Shown piece by piece: positions 1-8,851 of a stretch of 64,000 bases of DNA; the first letter of the stretch is position 1; the number at the start of each line of letters is the position of its first letter. The notes under the pieces are model-generated. The model ran no database searches, had not been told where the DNA came from, and saw nothing but the letters and a program-made list of their open reading frames with translations. The DNA is from Burkholderia ubonensis subsp. mesacidophila (GTDB lineage: Bacteria; Pseudomonadota; Gammaproteobacteria; Burkholderiales; Burkholderiaceae). The stretch is taken from positions 310,001 through 374,000 of the forward strand of contig NZ_CP020739.1 in assembly GCF_002097715.1 (NCBI RefSeq), read 5' to 3'. The translations under genes were made by a program, and so were the position numbers.

Positions 1-70
1 TGGTACGGGTTTTTCCTGATTAGTTACTCTGAAATTTTTTCCGGCAAGGCCGAGTTTCTGGAATGCCTGG

Positions 71-976
71 TTATCGTTTTCGAGGCATCCGCTTCAGCAA
101 CCACTCCCGGAATCGCGCCACGGCTGCCGTATCGCGACGATCATCGGGCCAGACCAGCTGATACGCGCCGCCGAAGCTTGCGCTTGCATCCGACGCCAGC
201 ACCAGATCATTGCTTTCAACCAATGGCGTGATCATCTGGTTCCAGCCGAGGAGGACGCCGTGGCCTCGCACCGCAAGCTGCAGCAATACCGGATAGCTAT
301 TGGCGGTGATCGTACGCAATGGCTTGTACGTGATCTCGCTGTCGCATAGATGAAACCAGTCGCGCCAACTCATCCATTGACGCTGCTGTTCCTCCGCGAC
401 CAGCAATGTCGAACTCATCAATTCGTGCGGCAATACGCGCCGGCGACCCAGGTAGTCCGGCGCACAATAGGCGTGCACCTCTTCCTCGATGACGCGAATG
501 CCGCTCATGCCGGGGGGCGGCGCATCGCGAATGTAATAGACGCCGATGTCGAATTCGGCAGGATTCAGGTTGAAAACGCCCTCCCGCACCAGGATGCGGA
601 CCGCCACGCTCGGAAACTCGCGGCTGAATTCGGCAATGATAGGAGTCAGGAACATGCTGGCCGTGCCGGCTGCGCATGCAATCGTGATGCTATGGGGCGT
701 CGGCTCCTTCATGACGAGCGCCGTGGCCTCCGAGCAGCAAACGAGCATGTCGTGAATCCGGTCGGCATAGGCTTGCCCGGCGCGCGTCAAATGCAGCGCC
801 TTGGCGTCTCGCACGAACAACTGCATGCCAAGAAAACTCTCCAGCTTGACAACCTGCTTGCTGACCGCGCCTTGCGTCACGTTCAGTTCCTCGGCTGCGC
901 GCGTGAAGTTGCCATGCCGGGCGGCGGCATCGAAGAAGACAAGGCATTGCAGAGGCGGAATCGGGTGAATTCTCAT
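71..976 (-). CDS. LysR-family transcriptional regulator (GcvA-like)
   Basis: This 301-residue protein has the LysR layout: an N-terminal winged helix-turn-helix (about residues 1-65, with FFDAAARHGNFTRAAEELNV and TQGAVSKQV) and a C-terminal periplasmic-binding-like effector domain. The beginning MRIHPIPPLQCLVFFDAA is typical of the GcvA/AmpR-like subgroup. The open frame continues 22 codons upstream, but that stretch has no family similarity, so the ATG at 976 is preferred. No gene lies divergently within 500 bp, so its target cannot be read from position. The effector is unknown. Confidence 0.9.
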   Translation of the reverse strand: MRIHPIPPLQCLVFFDAAARHGNFTRAAEELNVTQGAVSKQVVKLESFLGMQLFVRDAKALHLTRAGQAYADRIHDMLVCCSEATALVMKEPTPHSITIACAAGTASMFLTPIIAEFSREFPSVAVRILVREGVFNLNPAEFDIGVYYIRDAPPPGMSGIRVIEEEVHAYCAPDYLGRRRVLPHELMSSTLLVAEEQQRQWMSWRDWFHLCDSEITYKPLRTITANSYPVLLQLAVRGHGVLLGWNQMITPLVESNDLVLASDASASFGGAYQLVWPDDRRDTAAVARFREWLLKRMPRKR

Positions 977-1865
977 GCTCGTTCCATAAGGCGTGGATTG
1001 ACCGACGTGCGATCGCAAGCGTATCCAGGCGCTTGACGGCACGTCTTTCAGCGATCGAAAAAATGGTCGTTCAGACGAAGCGTTCTTCGAAGGAGCTTCC
1101 TGTCGCCGTCGACCGATAACAGGTCGGCTTCCTCCGAAACCCGGTATGTCGCGATGAATGAAACAGCCGGGTAATGTGTTTCTTGTCGGTGTGCGGCACG
1201 CTATCGGAACGGGTCCGAATAATCAAGGACCGTTGATGCGAATCATCCTGAATGCATACTCTACGTCGGCACTTCATAATGCCGGCGAATGGTGCGGCAA
1301 GATGCGCGAGAGTGTATAAAAAAGATAAATATTTTATTTTAATATTTAAAAATATTGAATTATCGAGATGCCGTAAATTGACGACACGGCAATGCCATTT
1401 GTTATACAGGTCAATTCGCTGAATTTACGCGACCTTTGTTGCTTCCCGGGCACGACGCTTTTCAATCGTCGGTACGATTTACCTGTTCGACGAGTCCGTC
1501 GTCGGACGAGGGAATGCCATCGCCGCTGATCGACCTGCCGGCGCGCGGCACCCATGCCCGCCGTCGTCGCGGCACTCAACTCTTCTCCGAACCTGTCGTT
1601 AACCCGAGATGGTCCCCTCAGGGTATTTGCGACCCGAGGCGTGGACCAGGTTGATACGGGATCGTCAAATGCGCCATCGAGGCCAGTGTGCCGTGTTCGC
1701 CGCCGCGACGCGCCGAGCGATCGGTCAATTTTTCCTGTTTGCGAGGTCGTTGGATCCGCAGCCGTCGACGGCACGTGCGAGCGCACACCGCTTGCCGCGA
1801 CGCGCCAGCCCGCCGGCTGCCGGACCGAAGCTCGCCGACGAGGGTTCACTGTCTTTGGTCTGAGC
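977..1865. other. 889-bp intergenic region with an AT-rich island
   Basis: No gene is supported here. Open frames on both strands (for example 1071-1277 minus) lack a ribosome site and family-like composition. A block at about 1313-1370 is almost entirely A and T (runs of TAAATATTTTATT type) inside GC-rich DNA. It could hold a promoter or a site for an H-NS-like protein, but it lies about 500 bp from the next start codon. Confidence 0.5.
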
Positions 1866-4412
1866 ATGTATCCGAGCAACTACGATGTTCCCGTTGCGCG
1901 CCTCGTTGCGCGTCCGATACTTTCCTGCACGCGCACCACGCCGGTGCGCGAGGTCGCCCGGCGCATATTCGCCGAGCGTTGCAGTTCGATCGTCGTGATG
2001 GAGGAAGGCGAGGTCGTCGGCATCTGGACCGAGCAGGACGCGCTGGCGGCTGGAGACAGCCCGCAGGCGCTCGACCGGCCGGTCGGCGAAGTGATGAGCA
2101 GCCCGGTGCTGACGCTGGAGGCCAGTACGCCGCTCGGTGAAGCGGCGGTGAAGTTCAAGCAGTCGGGCGTCCGTCACTTCGTGGTCGTCAGGGACGGCGC
2201 GGCGATCGGCGTGTTGACCCAGACCGACGTCGTGGTGAACCAGGGGGCCGAGTTCTTCCTGCGCCTGAAGCCGATCGAATCGATCCGAGTTCATTCGCCC
2301 GTCACGGTGCCCGAGCATGTCGCGCTGCATGAGGTCGTCGCGCGGATGCGCGTGGAGAAGCTCGATGCCGTCCTCGTCGCCTACGACGATGGCGAGCACG
2401 GCATCCTGACCGAGCGCGACATCGTCCGGCTGATTGCGGGGGGCGGCTTGCAGGGTGCCGTCGGCGAGCACGCGAGCAAGCCGCTGCAGATGCTGGCCAC
2501 GAAGCAGAGCCTGTATGCGGCCCACCGCTACATGATGCAGCAGAACATGCGCCATGTCGGCATTCGCGACGACGACGGCGCCCTCACCGGGCTGCTCAGT
2601 TTTGCGGACGTCCTGCAGGGCATCGAGCACGAATACGTCAACGAGCTTCGCAGCGCCTTGCGCGAGCGCGACGAAGCGCTCGGCCTCGCGCGCTTCAACC
2701 TGCGCATGGCGGACCGGGTGTTCGAATCGGCGCTCGAGGGCATCATGGTGACCGACCGGCACGCCCGGATCGAGCGCGTGAACCAGGCGTTCACGCGCCT
2801 GACCGGGTACACGGAGGACGAAGTGGTCGGGCGCGACCCGAGCCTGCTGAGTTCGGGCCGCCAGACGCCGGACTTCTATCAGAAGCTATGGCATGCGCTC
2901 ACGACCGACGGCCACTGGCAAGGCGAAATCTGGAACCGGCGGAAAACCGGCGAGCTGTTCCTCGAATACCTGACGATCACCAGCATTCGCGACAACGACG
3001 GCAAGATTTCGCACTACGCGGCGATCTTCTCCGACATCACTCAGCGGCGCCAGGCGGAGGAACGGCTCGGCTATCTCGCTACGCACGACGTGCTCACCGG
3101 CCTCGCGAACCGGACGCTGTTCGAGGAGCGGCTGGCGCATGCGATCGTGCAGGCGAAGCGGGGCGGCCGCAAGGTCGCGGTGATGTATCTCGATCTCGAC
3201 CGCTTCAAGCTCGTCAACGACACGCTCGGCCACAGCGCCGGCGACGAAGTGCTGAAGGTGGTGGCCGGCCGGATCACCGCGGGCGTGCGCGCGAGCGACA
3301 CGGTGGCGCGCATGGGCGGGGACGAATTCGCGCTCGTGCTCGAGGAGTTCGACGATGTACGCGACGTCGGGCGGATCGCGCGCAAGCTACTGGATGAAGT
3401 GGGGCGGGCGATCGACATCGGCGGCCGCGAGATCTTCGTGACGCCGAGCATCGGCATCAGCATCTATCCCGACGACGGCACCGAGGCGGAGCAATTGATG
3501 CTGCTCGCGGATCAGGCGATGTACGGCGCGAAGAGCCGGGGCAGGAACGTCTTCCAGTTCTTCGAGAGCAAGATGACGTCGTCGGCGATGGAGCAGCTCG
3601 AAACGCTCGGCGAACTGCACCGCGCGCTCGAGCAGAACGAATTCCGTCTCTTCTACCAACCGCAATACGATCTGACGAGCGGCCGGATCGTCGGCGTCGA
3701 GGCGCTGCTGCGCTGGCTGCATCCGCACAAGGGGCTCGTGCCGCCGGGCGACTTCATCGGGCTCGCGGAACGATCCGCGCTGATCGTGCCGATCGGCAAG
3801 TGGGTGCTGCGCGAAGCTTGCCGGCAGGCGCGCCGGTGGCTCGACGAGGGCTTCGAGTTCGGCCGCATCGCGGTGAACGTGTCGGCGAGGCAGTGCTTCG
3901 CCGACAGCTTCCTCGCCGACCTGACGACCATTCTCAGCGAGACCGCGTTGCCGCCCGAATACCTGCAGCTCGAATTGCTCGAAAGCATGGCGATGAACAC
4001 GCGCGAGGAAATCGGGATTCTGCTGCGGGAGCTGGCGACCCGGGGGATCAGCCTCGCGATCGACGATTTCGGCACCGGCTATTCGTCGCTGGTGTATCTG
4101 AAGGACCTGCCGGTCGATACGCTGAAGATCGACCGGTCGTTTCTCGCCGACTGCGGCACGGACAGCCCGGACGACGCGATCGTGCGCGCGATTGTCGCAA
4201 TGGGGCGCGCGCTCGGTCTCGACGTCGTCATGGAGGGCGTGGAGACGGAGAAGCAGCTGGCGTTTCTGCAGGAGATCGGCTGTCACCAGGTGCAAGGGTT
4301 CCTGCTGGCGCGGCCGCAGCCGGCCGAACAGCTGGTCGGGATTTCGCAGGGCCGCGGTGAAGGCCGCGAGGCAGCCGGAGACGATTGCGGGGCGGAACTG
4401 CTGGCCGAGTGA
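1866..4412 (+). CDS. CBS(x4)-PAS-GGDEF-EAL c-di-GMP turnover protein
   Basis: This is an 848-residue soluble signalling protein with no membrane helix. Residues 1-255 hold four CBS repeats, a regulatory fold that often binds adenosyl nucleotides. A PAS domain follows (about 275-395), then a diguanylate cyclase domain with intact GGDEF at 484-488. An RxxD inhibitory site (RASD) lies five residues before the GGDEF motif. The EAL phosphodiesterase domain starts with EAL at 612-614 and keeps NVSARQ, DDFGTGYSS, KIDRSF and MEGVET. Both catalytic sites look complete, so it may make or degrade c-di-GMP depending on the CBS and PAS signals. The frame is open from 1554, but the CBS domain begins right at the ATG at 1866. 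It is monocistronic. Confidence 0.93.
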   Translation: MYPSNYDVPVARLVARPILSCTRTTPVREVARRIFAERCSSIVVMEEGEVVGIWTEQDALAAGDSPQALDRPVGEVMSSPVLTLEASTPLGEAAVKFKQSGVRHFVVVRDGAAIGVLTQTDVVVNQGAEFFLRLKPIESIRVHSPVTVPEHVALHEVVARMRVEKLDAVLVAYDDGEHGILTERDIVRLIAGGGLQGAVGEHASKPLQMLATKQSLYAAHRYMMQQNMRHVGIRDDDGALTGLLSFADVLQGIEHEYVNELRSALRERDEALGLARFNLRMADRVFESALEGIMVTDRHARIERVNQAFTRLTGYTEDEVVGRDPSLLSSGRQTPDFYQKLWHALTTDGHWQGEIWNRRKTGELFLEYLTITSIRDNDGKISHYAAIFSDITQRRQAEERLGYLATHDVLTGLANRTLFEERLAHAIVQAKRGGRKVAVMYLDLDRFKLVNDTLGHSAGDEVLKVVAGRITAGVRASDTVARMGGDEFALVLEEFDDVRDVGRIARKLLDEVGRAIDIGGREIFVTPSIGISIYPDDGTEAEQLMLLADQAMYGAKSRGRNVFQFFESKMTSSAMEQLETLGELHRALEQNEFRLFYQPQYDLTSGRIVGVEALLRWLHPHKGLVPPGDFIGLAERSALIVPIGKWVLREACRQARRWLDEGFEFGRIAVNVSARQCFADSFLADLTTILSETALPPEYLQLELLESMAMNTREEIGILLRELATRGISLAIDDFGTGYSSLVYLKDLPVDTLKIDRSFLADCGTDSPDDAIVRAIVAMGRALGLDVVMEGVETEKQLAFLQEIGCHQVQGFLLARPQPAEQLVGISQGRGEGREAAGDDCGAELLAE

Positions 4413-4542
4413 GCGCGTGCGGGGGGATCGCTGCGCGGTCGGCCTCGGCGCGATTTTCCCGGTCCTGCTACGATTTCCCCGCAGCACCGTACGCGCCGCT
4501 CCCGCAAACGTCACTGTCTCCCCCAACCGCAAGGACTCGCAC

Positions 4543-5094
4543 ATGACCTCGCCCCTCTACGACATCCCCGTGAACGCCATCGACGGCACCCCGACCACGT
4601 TGCGCCCGTTCGAAGGCAAAGTGCTGCTGGTGGTCAACGTCGCGTCGAAATGCGGGCTGACGCCGCAATACGAAGGCCTCGAAGCCCTCTACGAAGACAA
4701 GCGCGCACGCGGCCTCGAAGTCCTCGCGTTCCCCGCGAACAACTTCAAGGGCCAGGAGCCGGGCACCAATGACGAAATCCAGGCATTCTGCAGCGCGACG
4801 TTCGGCGTGAAGTTTCCGCTGTTCGCGAAGATCTCGGTCGTCGGCGACGATCAGCATCCGCTCTATCGCACGCTCACGCAGGCGCAGCCACAGGCCACGG
4901 GCGACGGTCCGTTCCGCGAGCGGCTGAAGGGGTACGGGATCGAGCCGAATCCGGCGCCCGACGTGCTGTGGAACTTCGAGAAATTCCTGGTGAGCCGCGA
5001 CGGCAAGGTGGTCGCGCGCTTCGCGCCGAACGTCGGCGCGGACGACCCCGCGCTCGTCGCCGCGATCGACGCCGAACTGGCGCGCGCGCAGTAA
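4543..5094 (+). CDS. Glutathione peroxidase family protein (thiol peroxidase)
   Basis: This 183-residue enzyme reduces hydroperoxides. It has the GPx signature with a cysteine in place of selenocysteine (Cys37 in NVASKCGLTPQ), the FPANNFKGQEPG block (Gln71) and WNFEKFLV with the conserved Trp and Asn. Members with Cys in this position mostly use thioredoxin rather than glutathione, so the physiological reductant is uncertain. There is no signal peptide, so it is cytosolic. The start is the ATG following CTCGCAC; the open frame extends upstream into the preceding gene but without similarity. It stands alone and is convergent with the next gene. Confidence 0.93.
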   Translation: MTSPLYDIPVNAIDGTPTTLRPFEGKVLLVVNVASKCGLTPQYEGLEALYEDKRARGLEVLAFPANNFKGQEPGTNDEIQAFCSATFGVKFPLFAKISVVGDDQHPLYRTLTQAQPQATGDGPFRERLKGYGIEPNPAPDVLWNFEKFLVSRDGKVVARFAPNVGADDPALVAAIDAELARAQ

Positions 5095-5102
5095 GCGCAA
5101 CC

Positions 5103-5132
5103 CGCATGCGCCGCAACCGCGCGGCGCATGCG
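5103..5132. terminator. Perfect hairpin between convergent genes
   Basis: Two perfectly complementary 12-base arms (5103-5114 and 5121-5132, GC-rich, CGCATGCGCCGC type) enclose a six-base loop, midway between two convergent stop codons. It probably serves as a bidirectional terminator, although no T-run follows on either strand. Confidence 0.55.
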
Positions 5133-5146
5133 TTCACGCTACCGCG

Positions 5147-6166
5147 TCAGGGCTTCGACGTAAGCCGCCCGATCATCGCGTTCACGGCGGCCATCTGCAC
5201 GCCGGCCTTCACCGCGTAATCCTTGCCGGTATAGCCGAACCAGTCCCAGCAGCCTTGCGGGTTGTTCGGCTGGGTGGACGCGTCGACCTGCGGATACAGC
5301 ACCACGATGTTGTTGGTGTCGGCCCAGCGGTTGTAGCTGGTCTTCTGGTAGAAGTCGTCGCCGACGACGCTCGCCGATTGCTTGCAGCCGTGGAACGCGA
5401 CATGGACCCGGCACGCGGTGCCCTGCGTGCACGCCTGCGGCACGTACGCATAGGCCTGCTCGGCCATCCCGGTCGCGGCGCCGGCGAACTCGCGCTGGTT
5501 GAACGCGATGATCTTGCCGGTGAGCTGGTCGGCCGGCCGCTTCAGCGTGCCGTAAATGAACGTCAGCAGCGCGCCCGGCTGGTCATAGCTTTCTTTGTCG
5601 ACCGTGCAATGGTTGATGTAGGGCGCGGCCGTGATCGGGCAGTTGTTGCCGAAATTCGGCGTAATCAGCGCATGTCCGGCCGGGACCGTCTTCACGTACT
5701 GGAGATTGTCGGCCGGCACGCCGGCGTCCTTGAAGAACGATACGGTCGTGTCGACGGCCCGCTGATGCACCACCGTATCCTTGGTGCCGCTGAACACGTA
5801 GACGCGGTCGTTCTGCAGGCCGGTGAGCGGATCGATCTCGCCGCGCGCAGCGAAGTTCTTTGCGTCACGCAGCAATCGCGCGGGATTGGGCAGCACGCCC
5901 GGAAGCATTCCCATGCATTTGCTGGTGTTGGCCAGCTTGCCGGCGGCGCAGTAGTAAGGGCCGCCGGCGACGATCCCCGAGCCGATCACGGAGTCGGAGT
6001 AGGCGACCTGGTACTGGACGGCCATGAACGCGCCGGACGACAGCCCGGAGACCGACGTATGGGCGGGATCGGCGCCCAGCGCGGGCAGCGGATCGACGGC
6101 AAAGGCGAGACGGGAACACAACGCGGTGCCGAGCAGGGCAACCGTCAGGGTGCGGTGGAATTTCAC
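5147..6166 (-). CDS. Secreted polyhydroxybutyrate depolymerase-like hydrolase
   Basis: This 339-residue alpha/beta hydrolase has a Sec signal peptide (about residues 1-23, cleaved after LAFA). A lipase-box serine lies near the mature N-terminus (GLSSG, Ser43). FHGCKQS and the CWDWFGY block near the C-terminus are typical of the short extracellular/periplasmic PHB depolymerase (esterase) family. Several cysteines suggest disulfides. The start is a GTG at 6166 with AGGAG eight bases upstream; the frame is open further 5' but no better ribosome site exists. It would release hydroxybutyrate oligomers outside the cytoplasm. Other short-chain esters are possible substrates. Confidence 0.85.
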   Translation of the reverse strand: MKFHRTLTVALLGTALCSRLAFAVDPLPALGADPAHTSVSGLSSGAFMAVQYQVAYSDSVIGSGIVAGGPYYCAAGKLANTSKCMGMLPGVLPNPARLLRDAKNFAARGEIDPLTGLQNDRVYVFSGTKDTVVHQRAVDTTVSFFKDAGVPADNLQYVKTVPAGHALITPNFGNNCPITAAPYINHCTVDKESYDQPGALLTFIYGTLKRPADQLTGKIIAFNQREFAGAATGMAEQAYAYVPQACTQGTACRVHVAFHGCKQSASVVGDDFYQKTSYNRWADTNNIVVLYPQVDASTQPNNPQGCWDWFGYTGKDYAVKAGVQMAAVNAMIGRLTSKP

Positions 6167-6709
6167 GGCAATACTCCTGTTTCGTCGAGGGTTCGAATGC
6201 ACGAAGCGTTCATGGGCGCAGCAGTCGAATGCCTGGCTGCTGCGTTTGTCACGACACAAGCAGATACGATTGCGTGAATCTTGAAGCGGCGCATCGAAGC
6301 GCCGGACGGCGGCCGGCCCGGGCACGCGGGCCGGCTTGTCCGGCTGAGGATATTGCCATCGCATGGATGACGGTTTCGAGGCGGCGCGCGAGACGTGCCG
6401 AAGTTGCCGCGCGCAGCCGGGTTGTCACGCACGCCGGACGGTGGAAAGCGGGGGCAATCCCCCGCGAGGACTGTGCATGAAAAACGATTGTTGAGGCACC
6501 TGCTTGCTTTGACAGGTGCGACGATCGTTCGTATTCGGTGTCGGGATGGGTGCGGGCTGGAAATCGCATCGGGTGATTCGTCCTTCACCGGCCGCATGAT
6601 CCGGAGTGGCGGAATGATGAGGTCGATTGAACAGCGGATATGCTCTATGTCACGCGCAGTGCCGTTTCGTCAGCGTTCGACATATCGGACCACTTTATCT
6701 TGGAGGTGG
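6167..6709. other. 543-bp intergenic region upstream of the depolymerase
   Basis: No coding region is supported on either strand. A 9-bp inverted repeat (GCCGGCCCG at 6312-6320 with CGGGCCGGC at 6327-6335) is visible. The segment next to 6166 must carry the depolymerase promoter, but no clear hexamers were recognised. Confidence 0.4.
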
Positions 6710-7213
6710 TCATTCTCCCTTTGATGCCTTCAGGCATGCAATGTAAGCGGTTCTTGTGCCGAGTTGGTCCGCCGCCTGCGGATGCGCGCCAAACAAGATT
6801 TGCAGGTATGGAGCGTAGTTGCGTACGTAACATGCGTCGACGCGCTGGACCGGAGCGCCGACTATCTTCGCGACGCAGGCATCATGCCTTTGTCGAACTT
6901 CGTCTGGAATCGCGGCTTCTTTGATGCCATAGAACCTGACGATGATTCCGTCGATTTCGGGATTGCTTGCCATTTGATCCGCCAATTGCGCACGCAACTG
7001 GTTAAGGGTTACGCCGTCCGCCCGTTGCCTCGCTAGGCCCTGTTCAAACATTGAATTTGCGAGGCAGGGGGTGATGTGGACCCACAGTGGATCGATGCCG
7101 GTCATGCGGCTCAATTCTTCTTCCGTCATGTCAGCGTTTTGCGCAAATGCCGGTGGCGTGATCAGGCAAGTGGCGCAAGTCAATAGAGCGAGAAGCAAGC
7201 GGGTGTGACGCAT
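6710..7213 (-). CDS. Small secreted protein of unknown function
   Basis: This 167-residue protein begins with a clear signal peptide (MRHTRLLLALLTCATCLITP, cleaved near AFA-QNA) and has a mature region of about 143 residues. The mature part contains four cysteines (TPCLAN, HDACVAK, DACYVRN, YIACLK), which could form two disulfides, consistent with a periplasmic or outside location. The start at 7213 is chosen because the signal peptide begins there; 30 extra upstream codons are in frame but look non-coding. No family is recognised and it has no operon partner. Confidence 0.7.
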   Translation of the reverse strand: MRHTRLLLALLTCATCLITPPAFAQNADMTEEELSRMTGIDPLWVHITPCLANSMFEQGLARQRADGVTLNQLRAQLADQMASNPEIDGIIVRFYGIKEAAIPDEVRQRHDACVAKIVGAPVQRVDACYVRNYAPYLQILFGAHPQAADQLGTRTAYIACLKASKGE

Positions 7214-7762
7214 GTCTTTGTGTGGCGCGAAATGAGGATTGGTCGGGATTGGCGAGATCTTCGCGAAAGCACCGAGCACTGCAATCCACGATTGGGACAT
7301 CATATGTCGGGGCTTCGGTCACCCAAATCAGGTGCGCCGTTCGTCCTTCGCCGGAAGCGGGAAGGGTGGGCTTGAACGTAAAGCGGTACCTTGGTCTTAC
7401 GGCCGTTGCAACGGGAACTTGAGCCGAATGGAGTCCCGACGCACACGCCGAAGGCCTAGCGACCTCTTCAGGGCGGATCCGCGAGGATGGTCAGCCCCAA
7501 GCAGCGAATGTTGGCGATTCCCCGCAATTGTCGAGCGATCACTTTGGGCTGCGGCTTTAACCCAGACATGGGACGCGAGGCTTTAAATCGCGCTTCATAC
7601 ACCGAACCCAACAGATTCTTCCCATCTCGCGGGCGCCCATATCGAACCACCCGGCGTTTGTGCAGGACCGGTGCCCGGCCTCACTCTCTTCGTCGACCGA
7701 GCGCATGATGGATGTGGCGTCGTTTCAGCGACTTCGAAGCCAGTCCGGCAGACGCACCGCCT
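7214..7762. other. 549-bp intergenic region, nothing recognised
   Basis: The region lies between the secreted unknown and the end of the histidine kinase gene. Short open frames (for example a 60-codon one at 7468-7650 minus) have no ribosome site and no recognisable family. The base composition is less GC-biased than in the flanking genes, so decayed sequence is possible, but nothing identifies its source. Confidence 0.4.
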
Positions 7763-8851
7763 TCAGCCTTGAACCCGCTCCGGCATCCGCGCCGACGCCA
7801 GATCGTCGGGCCACTGCAATTCGAACACCGTGCCGCCGCTCGCGGACGGACGGCACGCCGCCTGCCCGCCGTGCGCATTCGCAATGGCCGCCACGACGGC
7901 CAGCCCGAGGCCGGTGCCCTTGCCGGAGCGCGCACCGTCGGCCCGCCTGAACGCCTCGAACACGTGCGGCGCGAAGTCGGCGGGGATGCCCGGGCCATCG
8001 TCCTCGACGCTCAGATGGCATCGCCCTTGCTCGACGCGCGTCCGGATGCGGATCGCACCGGGCACCGCGTGCAGCCGCGCGTTTTCGAGCAGCGCCAGCA
8101 GCGCTTGCCGGATCCGGACCGGGTCGCAGCGCATGGGGCGCTCGTCCAGGTCCAGCACCGCGTGCTGGCCCGCCGCCTTGAGCGCGTCGTCGAACACCGC
8201 GACGACGGCCTCGACGTCGGCGGCCAAGTCGGCCTCCTGCACCTGGAGGTTCAGATGGCCGCTTTCCGCCAGGCCGACCACGCGCAGGTCCTCGATCAGC
8301 CGCCCGAGACCCTCGACCTGGGTCAGCAGCCGGCGGAACTGCGATTCATCCGAAGGGAACACCCCGTCGGCCAGGCCCTGCAACCGCCCGCGCAGGATGG
8401 TGACGGGCGTGCGCAGCTCGTGGGCGATCGCGGCATTCCAGAATGCCCGCTCCGCGGTCACGCGTTGCAGCTCGCTCGCGAGCGCGTTGAAGTCGTCGGC
8501 CAGCAGCGCCGCTTCATGCAGCGAGCGGTCGCCCGCGACCGCGCGTGCGTCGAGATCGCCCTGCGCGACGCGGCGGATGCCGTTCGCCACCGAGTTGAGC
8601 GGCACCAGGATGCGGCGCGCCAGCCTGATCGCCATCAGAACGGCCAGCGCGAGGCCGAGCAGCGTGGTGGTGATCAGCCACGCCCACTCCGGCCCGGTCG
8701 GCACCCAGCCCATTTGCGCGCATAGCTTGGGCCAGTAACGGAATGTCAGAAAGTAAAAAACATAGGACGTCGATATGAGCAGCGCCGCCACGCCGAACGC
8801 GATGGTCGCCATCGACAGCGCGATCTGGCGGCTCATTCCCTCCAGCTTCAT
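7763..8851 (-). CDS. Sensor histidine kinase next to an RND pump (BaeS-like)
   Basis: This 362-residue membrane kinase has two transmembrane helices (about residues 10-32 and 57-77), a very short periplasmic loop and a HAMP domain. The HisKA box is FWNAAIAHELRTPVTIL with the phospho-acceptor His. The HATPase_c domain has N (LLENARLHA), G1 (DDGPGIP) and G2 (GKGTGLGLAV) boxes. Its start codon overlaps the stop of the response regulator by ATGA, so the two are translationally coupled. The small sensor loop suggests sensing of envelope or membrane stress. It probably controls the divergent efflux operon at 9717-15563; this is inferred from position. Confidence 0.92.
   Translation of the reverse strand: MKLEGMSRQIALSMATIAFGVAALLISTSYVFYFLTFRYWPKLCAQMGWVPTGPEWAWLITTTLLGLALAVLMAIRLARRILVPLNSVANGIRRVAQGDLDARAVAGDRSLHEAALLADDFNALASELQRVTAERAFWNAAIAHELRTPVTILRGRLQGLADGVFPSDESQFRRLLTQVEGLGRLIEDLRVVGLAESGHLNLQVQEADLAADVEAVVAVFDDALKAAGQHAVLDLDERPMRCDPVRIRQALLALLENARLHAVPGAIRIRTRVEQGRCHLSVEDDGPGIPADFAPHVFEAFRRADGARSGKGTGLGLAVVAAIANAHGGQAACRPSASGGTVFELQWPDDLASARMPERVQG

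Noticed and set aside
1071..1277. A 68-codon minus-strand open frame in the first large gap
   Set aside because: No ribosome site, no family resemblance and mixed composition; it is not supported as a gene.
1554..1865. N-terminal extension of the CBS-GGDEF-EAL protein
   Set aside because: The extra 104 residues look non-coding and the CBS domain begins directly at the ATG at 1866.
7468..7650. A 60-codon minus-strand open frame possibly from a decayed element
   Set aside because: No ribosome site and no identifiable transposase or other motif, so a pseudogene call cannot be supported.
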